Assembly (NCBI GenBank): GCA_015272325.1
Contig: JACYLU010000002.1
Coordinates: 124,001-188,000, forward strand
Length of the DNA stretch: 64,000 bases
Reading direction: 5' to 3'
From: Synechococcales cyanobacterium C42_A2020_086
GTDB taxonomy: Bacteria; Cyanobacteriota; Cyanobacteriia; Elainellales; Elainellaceae
In this document: positions 9,006 to 18,141 of the stretch, one piece after another
Position numbering within the stretch: position 1 is the stretch's first letter
Layout: each line of letters begins with the position of its first letter
Position numbers and translations under genes: made by a program
Notes under the pieces: generated by a model
The model's input: only the letters and a program-made list of their open reading frames with translations
The model's database searches: none
What the model was told of the DNA's origin: nothing

Positions 9006-9738
9006 AGCCAAACCCATAGCCAATTTCCTCACAAACTTGAGAACGAATATCAGGGAGGTTGATGCCTTGAGGGAACATCCCTCCCGCAGGTGCATCAAGG
9101 AGGCTGTTTGCTCCTCACAGGGAAGCCGATGGGTTGCTAGCCCTTGCCTTCAAAACTAGAAGACGAAGCTCCCTCGTCCTTGGAGAGGAGCCGGAAATGA
9201 GGGCAACCCAACTACCAAGGCAACCTGCTTTTGTTTTGGGGCTTACCGACCACCGCTCAAGGATGGCAATAACCCACCTTCAGTTCAACGGATACTGCCT
9301 TGAGAGGGCAGCGAAGAGCAAGTTTTAGAAAAGCGATTTGCATTTCATAAACAGCTCTAATTCATCATAGAAGCTGCCAGTAAAATTGGCCCATTGATTC
9401 GCGAAAGTTGACCTTTGAAATAGCAGGTGAAAAGCTTGCCTATCAAGGAGGTGTTGCCATTTAACCTAACAATTCACTCAGCATTTCTGTGTTGATCTGT
9501 CAACGCAGCTTCCCAACTTGATAAGGTGACTTAACGATTTTTTCGTGAAAGCAAGCAAAATTCTATAGAGCTAGAATCAGTGGCTATGACTATGACAACT
9601 CTGTTGCCGGCTCACGGGAGCAGAAAATCATCGTTTCAGATTAGGCTTGAGAGAGAATGATATAGTATCCATGACCTGCCAGCCATTCTGCATTGCTGTT
9701 TACCACTATTTCCCGGTCACTCTTGCTCTCTTAAATTT
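9006..9738. other. Intergenic region, no gene recognised
   Basis: About 730 bp between the divergent exported protein and pyrE. Open frames here (for example 9134-9328 and 9647-9886) show no family features, and the second overlaps the pyrE start in another frame. A weak hairpin (CTGCC..GGCAG) lies near 9296-9312. I see no RNA gene that I can support. Confidence 0.35.
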
Positions 9739-10332
9739 ATGTCCGTCTCCTCGCCTGCCCAGCTTGAACTACCCGCCCTCCGCCACTACCTACTCGATCT
9801 CTTTTGTGACGTTGCCTACCAGGAAGGGGATTTTTTACTGTCGTCTGGGCAGCGCAGCTCTTACTACATCAACGGCAAACAAGTAACGCTACATCCGCAG
9901 GGTGGGCTAGCCGTCGGACGAGTGCTGCTGTCGCTGCTGCCTCCAGAAACGCAAGCGGTAGCAGGGTTGACTTTAGGGGCCGACCCGCTGGTCACCGCTA
10001 CGAGTGTGGTTGCTGCCTACGAAGGCCGCTCGATTACGCCGCTGATTGTGCGCAAAGAAGCGAAGGGGCACGGCACCCAAGCCTACATTGAGGGACCGAC
10101 GCTAACGGCAGGCAGCCCAGTCGTGGTGTTGGAAGATGTGGTGACAACCGGGCAATCGGCGTTGAAGGCAGTGGAGCGGCTGCGGCAGGCAGGATATACG
10201 GTGACAGCCATTGTGGCATTGGTCGATCGGCAGCAGGGCGGGGCAGACCTCTATCGGCAGCAAAACTTACCCTTTCAGGCGGTGTTTTCGATTCAGGATT
10301 TACAGACCCGCTGGCGGCAACTGCATTCATAG
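9739..10332 (+). CDS. pyrE: Orotate phosphoribosyltransferase
   Basis: A 197-residue enzyme that joins orotate to PRPP to give OMP in pyrimidine synthesis. The PRPP loop VVVLEDVVTTGQSALKAVE is at about residues 129-147. The catalytic loop region RKEAKGHGTQ is at about 104-113 and SGQRSSYYINGKQ at about 37-49, all standard PyrE positions. Length is normal. It is followed in the same direction, after 71 bp, by an alpha/beta hydrolase gene with no clear metabolic link. Confidence 0.95.
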   Translation: MSVSSPAQLELPALRHYLLDLFCDVAYQEGDFLLSSGQRSSYYINGKQVTLHPQGGLAVGRVLLSLLPPETQAVAGLTLGADPLVTATSVVAAYEGRSITPLIVRKEAKGHGTQAYIEGPTLTAGSPVVVLEDVVTTGQSALKAVERLRQAGYTVTAIVALVDRQQGGADLYRQQNLPFQAVFSIQDLQTRWRQLHS

Positions 10333-10403
10333 CTTGCTGTCAATAACTTGGCATTGGTAAAAGGCAGTCCGGATGAGATACTAATCCCGAGATACTAATT
10401 CCT

Positions 10404-11354
10404 ATGACTAGCCACCCCTTTCCTCTGCCTCTCGATGATCTGACGGAACCAACCTCAATTGCCTTGGCGCAGAGCATTCGCTGTCAGAATATAATGACGC
10501 CGCTCAGCCAGGAGCCAATTCCTACGACCTTTGTGCAGCAGGGAACTGCCGCAGATGGAACTGCACCGCTGCTGCTGCTGCATGGCTTCGATAGCTCGGT
10601 GTTTGAGTTCCGTCGCCTCTTGCCGCACCTGTCGCCCCATCGCGCCTGCTGGGCCGTAGACCTGCTGGGGTTTGGTTTCACCCGCCGTGTTCCCGGAATC
10701 ACCCCAAGTCCCGCTACGATCAAGACCCACCTTTACGCCTGCTGGCAGACCTGGATCCAGCAGCCAGTGGTGCTAGTAGGGGCTTCGATGGGTGGCGCTG
10801 CGGCGATCGACTTTACCCTCACCTACCCCGATGCGGTGCAGCAGCTCGTCCTGATCGACAGTGCCGGCATCGGTGTTGGCCCAGCAATAGGCAGGTTTCT
10901 GGTGCCGCCCCTGAGCAACTGGGCAACGGCATTTCTAAGGAATTTGAAAGTGCGGCAGTCGATCAGCTTGAGAGCCTATCACAATCCTAGCTTGGCCTCA
11001 GCAGACGCCTTGCGCTGCGCTGCGTTGCACCTGGAGCAGCCGGGCTGGGCCGAGGCGCTGATTGCCTTCACCCGCAGCGGCGGTTATGGCTCCTTTCGGC
11101 AGCAGCTCGCTCGCCTGCAACAGCCCACGCTGATTCTCTGGGGACGCCAAGACCGGATCCTGGGCACAGCCGCTGCTGAACAGTTTCGGCAGGCGATTCC
11201 TCGGAGTCAGCTTGTGTGGCTGGAGCACTGTGGGCATGTGCCTCACTTAGAATGCCCGCAGCAGACCGCTGAGGCGATTTTGCAGTTTACAGCGGCTAGT
11301 TCCACAGCAGGCGATGCCTCTTATTCGGCAACCCATTCGGTTGAATCGGTTTAA
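10404..11354 (+). CDS. Alpha/beta fold hydrolase
   Basis: A 316-residue serine hydrolase. The oxyanion block LLLLHGFDSSVFEFR (about residues 57-71), nucleophile elbow GASMGGAAA (about 128-136), acid region WGRQDRILG (about 247-255) and histidine GHVPHLE (about 275-281) give a complete Ser-Asp-His triad. The closest resemblance is to cyanobacterial and plastid hydrolases of the epoxide hydrolase/haloperoxidase-like group. The substrate cannot be told from sequence. No signal peptide is evident. Confidence 0.8.
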   Translation: MTSHPFPLPLDDLTEPTSIALAQSIRCQNIMTPLSQEPIPTTFVQQGTAADGTAPLLLLHGFDSSVFEFRRLLPHLSPHRACWAVDLLGFGFTRRVPGITPSPATIKTHLYACWQTWIQQPVVLVGASMGGAAAIDFTLTYPDAVQQLVLIDSAGIGVGPAIGRFLVPPLSNWATAFLRNLKVRQSISLRAYHNPSLASADALRCAALHLEQPGWAEALIAFTRSGGYGSFRQQLARLQQPTLILWGRQDRILGTAAAEQFRQAIPRSQLVWLEHCGHVPHLECPQQTAEAILQFTAASSTAGDASYSATHSVESV

Positions 11355-11501
11355 TTGCTATTTGTGACTCGAGAGTTGCAGGTCGATCAATTATCTCGAT
11401 TTATCTCGATCAATTTATCGCGATCAATTCTTGGGGGCAATCTGCGGTTAATATCTAGCCAATTGGATTCCTGCTCGCCCTAGATCTTTCGGAGGTCGTC
11501 T

Positions 11502-12161
11502 GTGCCAGCCGCATCTATCGCGCCCCGAACCCTCGTGCCTCGTGTGTTAGTTATCCTCAATGGCAAAGGAGGTGTCGGTAAGACCACTACAGCAGTCAAC
11601 TTGGCGGCGGCTTTGAGTGAGTCTAAACGGCGGGTGCTGCTCGTTGATGCCGATCCCCAAGGCTCTGCGACGTGGTGGGTCGAGCGCAGCGGCGGCATGG
11701 GGTTTGATTTGGCCCAAGAGCAAGACCCCACTCTGCTGGGGAATCTACGCCAGATCCGCGACTATCCGCTGATTGTGGTTGATACACCGCCAGCCCTCAA
11801 TTCTGAAACCTTGGCGGCCGTGATTCCCGCTGCCGACTATCTGTTGCTGCCAACTCCGCCCGCCCCAATGGATTTGTCGGCTCTCATCGAAACCGTGAAA
11901 CGAGCCGTGATTCCCGCTGGGGTTGCCCATCGCGTGCTGCTAACCCGGGTCGATCCGCGCAGCCAAAACGAAGCCAACGAGGCCCGCAAAACCCTCGTCG
12001 AGATGGGAATTCCAGCCTGTAAAACCGTTATTCGCGCCTATAAAGCCCACGAACGGGCCGCCTTGGAGGGACAGTCAATTTTGCAGTGGCGCGGTCGCAA
12101 CGCGGGGGAAGCCCGAGCTGATTATCAGCGAGTTGCTCAGGAAATTCAGCAGGATTGGTAG
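11502..12161 (+). CDS. ParA-family ATPase, probable McdA-type carboxysome positioning protein
   Basis: A 219-residue deviant-Walker ATPase. The Walker A motif [16 protein letters not shown] (residues 21-36) keeps the signature lysine K22, followed by [15 protein letters not shown] and the Walker B-like [12 protein letters not shown] at 11502 is chosen because a GGAGG site lies 8-10 bases upstream. The next gene, 146 bp downstream, encodes a disordered Gln-rich coiled-coil protein with a C-terminal Trp. That pairing matches the type 2 McdA/McdB arrangement described for beta-cyanobacteria, where McdA on the nucleoid spaces carboxysomes. A general ParA partitioning role is the alternative. Confidence 0.75.
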   Translation: MPAASIAPRTLVPRVLVILNGKGGVGKTTTAVNLAAALSESKRRVLLVDADPQGSATWWVERSGGMGFDLAQEQDPTLLGNLRQIRDYPLIVVDTPPALNSETLAAVIPAADYLLLPTPPAPMDLSALIETVKRAVIPAGVAHRVLLTRVDPRSQNEANEARKTLVEMGIPACKTVIRAYKAHERAALEGQSILQWRGRNAGEARADYQRVAQEIQQDW

Positions 12162-12307
12162 GGCAACGGCCGATGAAGCGACCTCAAGAGGAGCCAGCGA
12201 ACTGAGAAAGTTTTGTTACAGTGAGACCAGTGAACAGGAGACAGGATTTAGAGTGAACAGGGTGGGGATGCGCGGTATAGTGCGCAGCGGCAGAATGGGA
12301 GGATGTC

Positions 12308-13045
12308 ATGGCTAGAAAGCGGCTGTCAGATCTATTACGAGAAGAAGCAAATAAATCGCCTGCCGATGCTTCGCTGAGCGAAACTCCAGCCAACGAGTCC
12401 CATGCCCAGCCCGCTGCTCCAGCCAGCACCAAAGAAACTCACCGTCAAGAAGCGATACCGGACGCTGAGGCAACTGAGCACAGCAGTCTTAACAGCAGCA
12501 ACGGAACGCCAGCAGGGGCAATAGCCGCTGCCCCCTCAGACCCTGCTACTTCTCGTCGCCATAGCCCCACCAAGGCAGAGCTAGAAGCAACGATTGCGGA
12601 ATTACGATCCACGCTGCAGCAAACCCAGGACGCGGCTCAGCAGCAGGAAGCAACCTTGCAACAGCAGATTACTCACCTCACGTCAGAGTTGGCGTCGCAG
12701 CAGGCGCTGATCGAGCAATTGCAAACCGAGGTGCAGCAGGTGCAGTCGCTCAAGGCACAGCTTGAAGAAGCCCGCAAGGTCATTTTGCAGCTCTCTCAGG
12801 TGAATGCCCAGCCTGCACCGCCTCTGAAGGCATCCCCAGCCTCTCCAGGCTCATCGCCAGCGGCAGAGCCAGAGTTGGAAACGACTCAGCCAGTTCGTCC
12901 TGTTCCCAAACCGACCTCAACGCCGTCTAAGCATCAAATTGCGCTCCGGCAGATGCTTGCTCACCCCACGCAGCCTGGCTCGCTGCCCAAGATGTCGTCT
13001 GAGGAAAGCAAACTCTCGGAAACCGACATGGGCTGGGTGGATTAG
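12308..13045 (+). CDS. Gln-rich coiled-coil protein, probable McdB-type partner
   Basis: A 245-residue protein without a catalytic domain. The N-terminus is short and charged (MARKRLSDLLREEANK). Residues about 20-95 are low-complexity and probably disordered. Residues about 95-165 form a Gln-rich coiled coil (TLQQTQDAAQQQEATLQQQ). The tail is again disordered and ends SETDMGWVD, with a single Trp three residues from the end. A charged N-terminus, Q-rich centre and terminal Trp are the features I recall for McdB proteins, which load McdA-driven positioning onto carboxysomes. It follows the ParA gene directly. Confidence 0.65.
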   Translation: MARKRLSDLLREEANKSPADASLSETPANESHAQPAAPASTKETHRQEAIPDAEATEHSSLNSSNGTPAGAIAAAPSDPATSRRHSPTKAELEATIAELRSTLQQTQDAAQQQEATLQQQITHLTSELASQQALIEQLQTEVQQVQSLKAQLEEARKVILQLSQVNAQPAPPLKASPASPGSSPAAEPELETTQPVRPVPKPTSTPSKHQIALRQMLAHPTQPGSLPKMSSEESKLSETDMGWVD

Positions 13046-13209
13046 GCTCGCTTCCTTCCCATTGCGGTTTTGCTACCCTGGAGAGCGGCACTGACTCAAT
13101 GCTTGACTCGATGCCATAGATTCGGTCGGGTTTCAACGGGAGGCGGCTGGTTTTGACTGTAACGATTAAGATAGTTGAAGAAAGTACTGGCCAACCTAAA
13201 ATAAACTGC

Positions 13210-14499
13210 ATGACATCCACCCTGATTAATTCCGCCCTGCCTCGGCTGAATGCTCCAACGCTACACCGCCTGCCCAATGGGCTGACCATCATCGCCGAGC
13301 AACTGCCGGTGGAAGCCGTGAATCTGAGCCTGTGGCTGGGAGTGGGTTCCGCTGTGGAAAGCGATGACATTAATGGTATGGCGCATTTCCTGGAGCACAT
13401 GATCTTTAAGGGCACTCAGCGCCTCCAGAGTGGTGAGTTTGAGCAGCGCATCGAGCAGCGCGGGGCAGTCACAAATGCGGCCACTAGCCAAGATTACACT
13501 TACTACTACATCACGACTGCACCCCAAGACTTTGCGCAGCTAGCTCCGCTGCAAATCGACGTGGTGCTGAATGCGGCCATTCCCGATGATGCCTTCGAGC
13601 GCGAGCGGCTGGTAGTGCTAGAGGAAATCCGCCGCTCTGAAGATAATCCTCGCCGTCGGACTTACTATCGCTCGATGGAAACGGCCTTTGAACGCTTGCC
13701 CTACCGTCGTCCGGTATTAGGTCCGGCTGAGGTGATCGCAGGGCTGAAACCGCAGCAAATGCGAGATTTTCATGCCACCTGGTACCGCCCTCAATCAATG
13801 ACCGCCGCCGTTGTGGGCAATCTGCCCGTTGAGCAGCTGATCGATATCGTCGCTGAAGGATTTGCTCACTGCGATGTGGCTCACTCAACAGAGGTTTTTC
13901 CTCCTAAGCTACCCGATGCTAGCCCCGAAAGCGCCTTTACTGAAATCACTCGCCAAGAGCACATTGATCCTAGCCTGCAGCAAGCCCGTTTGGTGATGAT
14001 GTGGCGTGTCCCTGGAATGGTTGACCTGCTCCAAACCTACGCGCTGGATGTGCTGGCCTCGGTGCTGGGTTACGGGCGCACGGCTCGTCTGGTTTGGGAT
14101 CTACGAGAGGAGCGTGGTCTGGTTTCGAGCATTTCCGTCAGCAATATGACCTACACACAGCAGGGGGTGTTCTACATCTCGGCGCAATTGCCGGTGGAAC
14201 ATCTAGAGGCAGTAGAGGCGGCGATTGTGCAGCACATGCGGAAGCTGCAAACTGAGCTGATTACCGAAGCGGAGATTCAGCGGGTGCGGACTTTGGTCGC
14301 GAATCGCTATATCTTCAGCAACGAAACGCCGAGCGACCGTGCCGGGCTGTACGGTTACTACCATGCCGTCATGGGCGATCTCGCTCCTGCACTGCTTTAC
14401 CCGGTCCACATCCAGGCATTGACTGCCGCCGATCTGCAAGCCGCCGCCCAGCAGTATCTATCGCCGGATGCCTATGGCGCTGTTATTCTTAGGCCCTAG
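13210..14499 (+). CDS. M16-family zinc peptidase
   Basis: A 429-residue processing-peptidase-like protein. The inverted zinc motif HFLEHMIF (HxxEH) is at about residues 60-67, with the downstream Glu in the RERLVVLEEIRRSEDNP block about 75 residues later, as in pitrilysin/mitochondrial processing peptidases. The C-terminal half is the usual inactive M16 domain (SVLGYGRTARLVWDLREERGL). ATG at 13210 gives the normal N-terminus; a TTG start at 13153 would add 19 unlikely residues. Cyanobacteria often carry a second M16 gene next to this one, but none is adjacent here. Substrate unknown. Confidence 0.88.
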   Translation: MTSTLINSALPRLNAPTLHRLPNGLTIIAEQLPVEAVNLSLWLGVGSAVESDDINGMAHFLEHMIFKGTQRLQSGEFEQRIEQRGAVTNAATSQDYTYYYITTAPQDFAQLAPLQIDVVLNAAIPDDAFERERLVVLEEIRRSEDNPRRRTYYRSMETAFERLPYRRPVLGPAEVIAGLKPQQMRDFHATWYRPQSMTAAVVGNLPVEQLIDIVAEGFAHCDVAHSTEVFPPKLPDASPESAFTEITRQEHIDPSLQQARLVMMWRVPGMVDLLQTYALDVLASVLGYGRTARLVWDLREERGLVSSISVSNMTYTQQGVFYISAQLPVEHLEAVEAAIVQHMRKLQTELITEAEIQRVRTLVANRYIFSNETPSDRAGLYGYYHAVMGDLAPALLYPVHIQALTAADLQAAAQQYLSPDAYGAVILRP

Positions 14500-14514
14500 C
14501 CTCATGGGTGCAGT

Positions 14515-15387
14515 ATGTGGGACAGTATGTGGGAAGCGATTGCGGCAGACATTACGCGGGTGACGGGTCATCCCTTCCACCCAACGCAGCAGCGCTCGAT
14601 TGGCGGCGGCAGCATCAATCAGGCCTACTGTCTCACAGACGGGCAGCGCCGTTTCTTCGTCAAGCTGAATCAGGTTAGCCGCCTGGCCATGTTCGAGGTC
14701 GAGGCGCAAGGCTTGCAGCAAATTGCCGATACCCACACCATCCGCGTGCCGCTACCGCTCTGCTGGGGCACCACCGACCGTGCTGCCTACCTTGTATTGG
14801 AATGGCTCGATCTCGGCTCAAACAATCGGCAGGGATGGGCCGTCATGGGGCAGCAGTTGGCAGCCATGCACCGGGTGACGAGTCCGCAGGGCTTTGGCTG
14901 GGAGCGCAGCAACATCATTGGGGAAACCCCCCAGATGAATCCCTGGACCGCGAGCTGGGTCGAGTTCTTCAGTGAACACCGCTTGGGCTACCAATTTCGT
15001 CTAGCCGAACGGCGCGGCGGCCACTTTCCCCAAAAAGCCGAACTGCTGGCAGCCATTCCCGACTTGCTAGCTGGGCACGAGCCACCGCCCTCGCTGGTCC
15101 ATGGCGACCTGTGGACGGGCAATGCAGCGCTAACTCGAGACGGCGAACCCGTGATTCTTGATCCGGCGGTTTACTTTGGCGATCGCGAAGTCGATCTGGC
15201 CATGAGCCAACTTTTTGGCAGCCTGCCACCCGAGTTTTACCGCGCCTACGAGCAAGCCTATCCACTGCCCCCGGGTTATGCGCAGCGCCAAACGCTCTAC
15301 AACCTGTATCACATTCTGAATCACTTCAATCAGTTTGGCGGCGGCTACGCGGCTCAAGCCAACCGCATGATCGCTTCGCTGCTGTGA
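14515..15387 (+). CDS. Fructosamine kinase family protein
   Basis: A 290-residue kinase-like protein of the fructosamine/ketosamine-3-kinase family, which phosphorylates sugar adducts on protein amines so that they fall off (deglycation). Visible motifs: the Gly-rich loop IGGGSINQAY (about residues 28-37), the ATP-binding Lys in FFVKLNQ, the catalytic loop LVHGDLWTGN (about 194-203) and the metal site ILDPAVYFGDREVDLAM (about 213-229). It starts 15 bp after the M16 stop, so the two may be co-transcribed. Confidence 0.88.
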   Translation: MWDSMWEAIAADITRVTGHPFHPTQQRSIGGGSINQAYCLTDGQRRFFVKLNQVSRLAMFEVEAQGLQQIADTHTIRVPLPLCWGTTDRAAYLVLEWLDLGSNNRQGWAVMGQQLAAMHRVTSPQGFGWERSNIIGETPQMNPWTASWVEFFSEHRLGYQFRLAERRGGHFPQKAELLAAIPDLLAGHEPPPSLVHGDLWTGNAALTRDGEPVILDPAVYFGDREVDLAMSQLFGSLPPEFYRAYEQAYPLPPGYAQRQTLYNLYHILNHFNQFGGGYAAQANRMIASLL

Positions 15388-15412
15388 CGTATTGGTGAAG
15401 GTTACTGATCTA

Positions 15413-16111
15413 CTACTGATCCAAAATTGTTTTTTTGAGAATCGCACCCTTGGCATCGAGATCATAAACAATAGGGATGCCGGTGGCGAGTTCGAGCCGC
15501 GGCACTTCCTCAGGCGACAGGTTTTCTAGCTTCATGATAATTGCCCGGAGGGAATTGCCGTGGGCCGAAACCAGGACGTTCTCGCCGTTTATCAAGTGCG
15601 GCATAATCCGGTTCTGGAAATAAGGCACAACTCGCTTCTGAGTGTCTTCTAAGCTCTCGCCACCGGGCGGGCGCACGCTGTAGGATCGACGCCAGAGCTG
15701 CACCTGTTCTGCTCCAAACTTGGCGGCAGTTTGGGCCTTGTTTAGCCCTTGCAGTTCGCCGTAGTAGCGTTCATCGAGGGCAGCACTGGTGAAGATCGGC
15801 AGTTCTTCATTTGGATCGCCCTGATAGTGATCCCAGCCATGCCAGTCTTCGTCGTCTGCCTCGTGCTGAATCACGGGAATTTTGCCGCCGCAGATGTCGT
15901 CACATTCGGTGAGGCAAATGACGGCCGTTTCAATTGCCCGAATCAGCTTGCTGGTGAAGCAAACATCGACGCGATAATCCTTGAGCTTACAGGAGGCAAT
16001 GGTGGCTTCTGCCCGACCGCGCTCGCTGAGGGGAACATCTACCCAGCCGGTAAATTTATTGGCGGCATTCCACAGGCTTTGGCCGTGGCGAATCAGGATC
16101 AATTGAGACAT
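15413..16111 (-). CDS. gpmA: 2,3-bisphosphoglycerate-dependent phosphoglycerate mutase
   Basis: A 232-residue cofactor-dependent phosphoglycerate mutase interconverting 3- and 2-phosphoglycerate in glycolysis. It shows the phospho-histidine motif LIRHGQSLWN (residues 5-14), GWVDVPLSERG, LDERYYGELQGLNK (about 118-131), RPPGGESLEDT and the second histidine VSAHGNSLRA (about 184-193). Length is close to the usual 230-250. It converges with the fructosamine kinase gene and lies downstream of pyruvate kinase on the same strand, with 280 bp of repeat-bearing DNA between them. Confidence 0.92.
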   Translation of the reverse strand: MSQLILIRHGQSLWNAANKFTGWVDVPLSERGRAEATIASCKLKDYRVDVCFTSKLIRAIETAVICLTECDDICGGKIPVIQHEADDEDWHGWDHYQGDPNEELPIFTSAALDERYYGELQGLNKAQTAAKFGAEQVQLWRRSYSVRPPGGESLEDTQKRVVPYFQNRIMPHLINGENVLVSAHGNSLRAIIMKLENLSPEEVPRLELATGIPIVYDLDAKGAILKKTILDQ

Positions 16112-16257
16112 AACGCAAACCTTTCATTCAGCTTAGTTACATCGGGTTGAAGTTTAGATGCTGCTCCCGTAATTTCTCAAATTTCATCGGCATTATCTTT
16201 TGCCACTCCTCATCAGCCTTCCTCAATACGCCTCCAACGTATTTTTGGAGTAGTTTC

Positions 16258-16326
16258 AGAATATTCTCAGAGAATTTCCAGAAAATTTTAGAGAACTTTC
16301 GGAATACTTTACGGAATACTTTATCC
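16258..16326. repeat. Six phased GAA..TTC-like repeats
   Basis: Six degenerate units follow each other with a period of about 10-13 bases: AGAATATTCTC, AGAGAATTTCC, AGAAAATTTT, AGAGAACTTTCGG, AATACTTTACGG, AATACTTTATCC. Each carries a GAAxxTTC-like palindrome, so the block puts similar sites on about the same face of the helix. It lies 147 bp upstream of the gpmA start and after the pyk stop. It could be an operator array or merely decayed tandem duplication. Confidence 0.5.
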
Positions 16327-16393
16327 AGCATTATCCCGAGCTTGCTTACTCTAGTGTAGTTCTACCACCTTTTTAGCAGTCAATCCATAGCAC

Positions 16394-17821
16394 TTAGGCT
16401 TTCGTAATTGTGTGGATTTTCAGGAAGTTGGTTCCGCCAGGCGTCTGCATTGGGATTCCTCCCATGACTAGAATTCGGTCCCCTGGTGCGACCCAGTTGC
16501 GCTTTCGCAGTTGGGTTTCCGCCTGTTGGACTGCCTCTTCAAAGGTATCCACCTGAGTATCAATCAGCAGGGGTTTCACGCCCCACACCAAGTTCAACCG
16601 ATGGTAAACCCGCTCATTAGGGGTAATGGCGATCACGCCGGCCCGCGGACGTTCGGAAGCTGCCAGCAGTGCTGAATAGCCGCGGCTCGTAAAAGCCACA
16701 ATTGCCTTAAGATCCAGCGTGTCATCAATAGCGTTGAGGGCTTCGCTAAGGGCGTGGGCTGCGTCTGTCTTAGTTGGCGGATTGTTGACGTAGCGGTGCT
16801 CTTTTTCCACCTCATGGGCGATGCGCGACATCATGGCAGTGGCCTCCACGGGATAGGCTCCCACCGCCGACTCGCCAGACAGCATCACGGCATCGGTACC
16901 GTCTACAATGGCGTTGGCTACATCACTGGCTTCTGCTCGGGTGGGGCGAGGATTTTGAATCATGCTTTCCAGCATTTGCGTGGCTGTAATCACCGGAATA
17001 CCCAACTGGTTACAGCGGCGGATAATTTGCTTCTGGATCATCGGCACCCGCTCCGGCGGCAGTTCCACCCCCAGATCGCCCCGCGCCACCATGATGCCAT
17101 CACACTCTGCCAAGATGCTCTCCAGGTTGCGCACCGCCTGCGGCTTCTCGATTTTGGCTAGAACCGGAACATCAGCACAGCCTTTTTCGGCCAAGAGCTG
17201 CTTCAGGGTTTGCACATCCTCGGCACGCCGCACAAAGCTGAGGGATACCCAATCCACATCGTGAGCAATGCCGAACTCCAGATCCTGGAGGTCTTTTTCG
17301 GTGAGAGAGGGCAACCGCAGGCTGAGACTCGGTAGATTTACGCCTTTGCGGCTCTTGAGCACACCGCCTTTAACCACCTGGCAGCGCACGGCTGTTCCTT
17401 CAATTTGCTGCACCTGTAATTCCATCAGCCCGTCATCGAGTAACACCTGCGTGCCGGGTTCGGCTTCCTCGGCTAGATAGGGATAATCAATGGCAACCGT
17501 CTGCGGCTGGTGGTTAAATTCGCTGATTGGCACCAAGTTTAGCGGCTGCCCCTCCACTAACGGCATACCGCCATTCTGCATCTCGCCGACGCGAATTTTT
17601 GGTCCCTGCAAATCCTGCAAGATGGTGATCGGAGTATCAAGCTCTGCGGAAACAGCACGGATCAAGGAAATTGTTTCGGCGTGATCGTCGTAGCTGCCGT
17701 GGGAAAAGTTGAGGCGGGCCACACTCATGCCGGCCTGAACCATTTGCTTGAGGATGTTGGCGTTACGGCTAGCGGGCCCAATGGTTGCCACAATCTTTGT
17801 CCGATGGGAAGGAGCTAGCAT
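16394..17821 (-). CDS. pyk: Pyruvate kinase
   Basis: A 475-residue glycolytic enzyme making pyruvate and ATP from phosphoenolpyruvate and ADP. Standard blocks are [14 protein letters not shown] near the N-terminus, [26 protein letters not shown], the active-site [12 protein letters not shown] and the signature [13 protein letters not shown], then TQMLESMI and [20 protein letters not shown]. The final ~130 residues form the allosteric domain. ATG at 17821 is preferred over an in-frame TTG 24 bases upstream. A longer pyruvate kinase with an extra PEP-utilising domain is common in cyanobacteria; this is the short form. Confidence 0.95.
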   Translation of the reverse strand: MLAPSHRTKIVATIGPASRNANILKQMVQAGMSVARLNFSHGSYDDHAETISLIRAVSAELDTPITILQDLQGPKIRVGEMQNGGMPLVEGQPLNLVPISEFNHQPQTVAIDYPYLAEEAEPGTQVLLDDGLMELQVQQIEGTAVRCQVVKGGVLKSRKGVNLPSLSLRLPSLTEKDLQDLEFGIAHDVDWVSLSFVRRAEDVQTLKQLLAEKGCADVPVLAKIEKPQAVRNLESILAECDGIMVARGDLGVELPPERVPMIQKQIIRRCNQLGIPVITATQMLESMIQNPRPTRAEASDVANAIVDGTDAVMLSGESAVGAYPVEATAMMSRIAHEVEKEHRYVNNPPTKTDAAHALSEALNAIDDTLDLKAIVAFTSRGYSALLAASERPRAGVIAITPNERVYHRLNLVWGVKPLLIDTQVDTFEEAVQQAETQLRKRNWVAPGDRILVMGGIPMQTPGGTNFLKIHTITKA

Positions 17822-18141
17822 AGTCAGTAAGGAATGAGGAGACAACGACGAACGGTAAAAAAGGTTGCCACGGTATAGTCAGGAGATGAGTTAGAGATCG
17901 GCTGTGGCAATGGTCGATGGGATCGGAGACCAAATTCCTCATCACCATAGAGCTTCCCTTCCTAGAAATAAAGCAAGCAAGCTTACAAATTGGGGATTTC
18001 TGGGGTGATATCTCCCGCTATGTCGCCGAGGCTACATCTATCTTGTTATCTTGACTACTGCAAGGGCGGCAGCCGGTCGGTTGTCCGAGCTGCGAGTACG
18101 CTACCATCATTCCTGTACGCCTCAGCCACAAGCACCCCATC
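17822..18141. other. Divergent intergenic region pyk/pmbA
   Basis: About 320 bp between the divergent pyruvate kinase and PmbA genes; both promoters should lie here. I see no open frame with family features and no clear operator or RNA. Confidence 0.35.

Noticed and set aside
8512-9062. Two plus-strand frames across the exported protein gene
   Set aside because: Gly/Arg-rich shadows of the Pro-rich C-terminus and signal peptide of the minus-strand gene.
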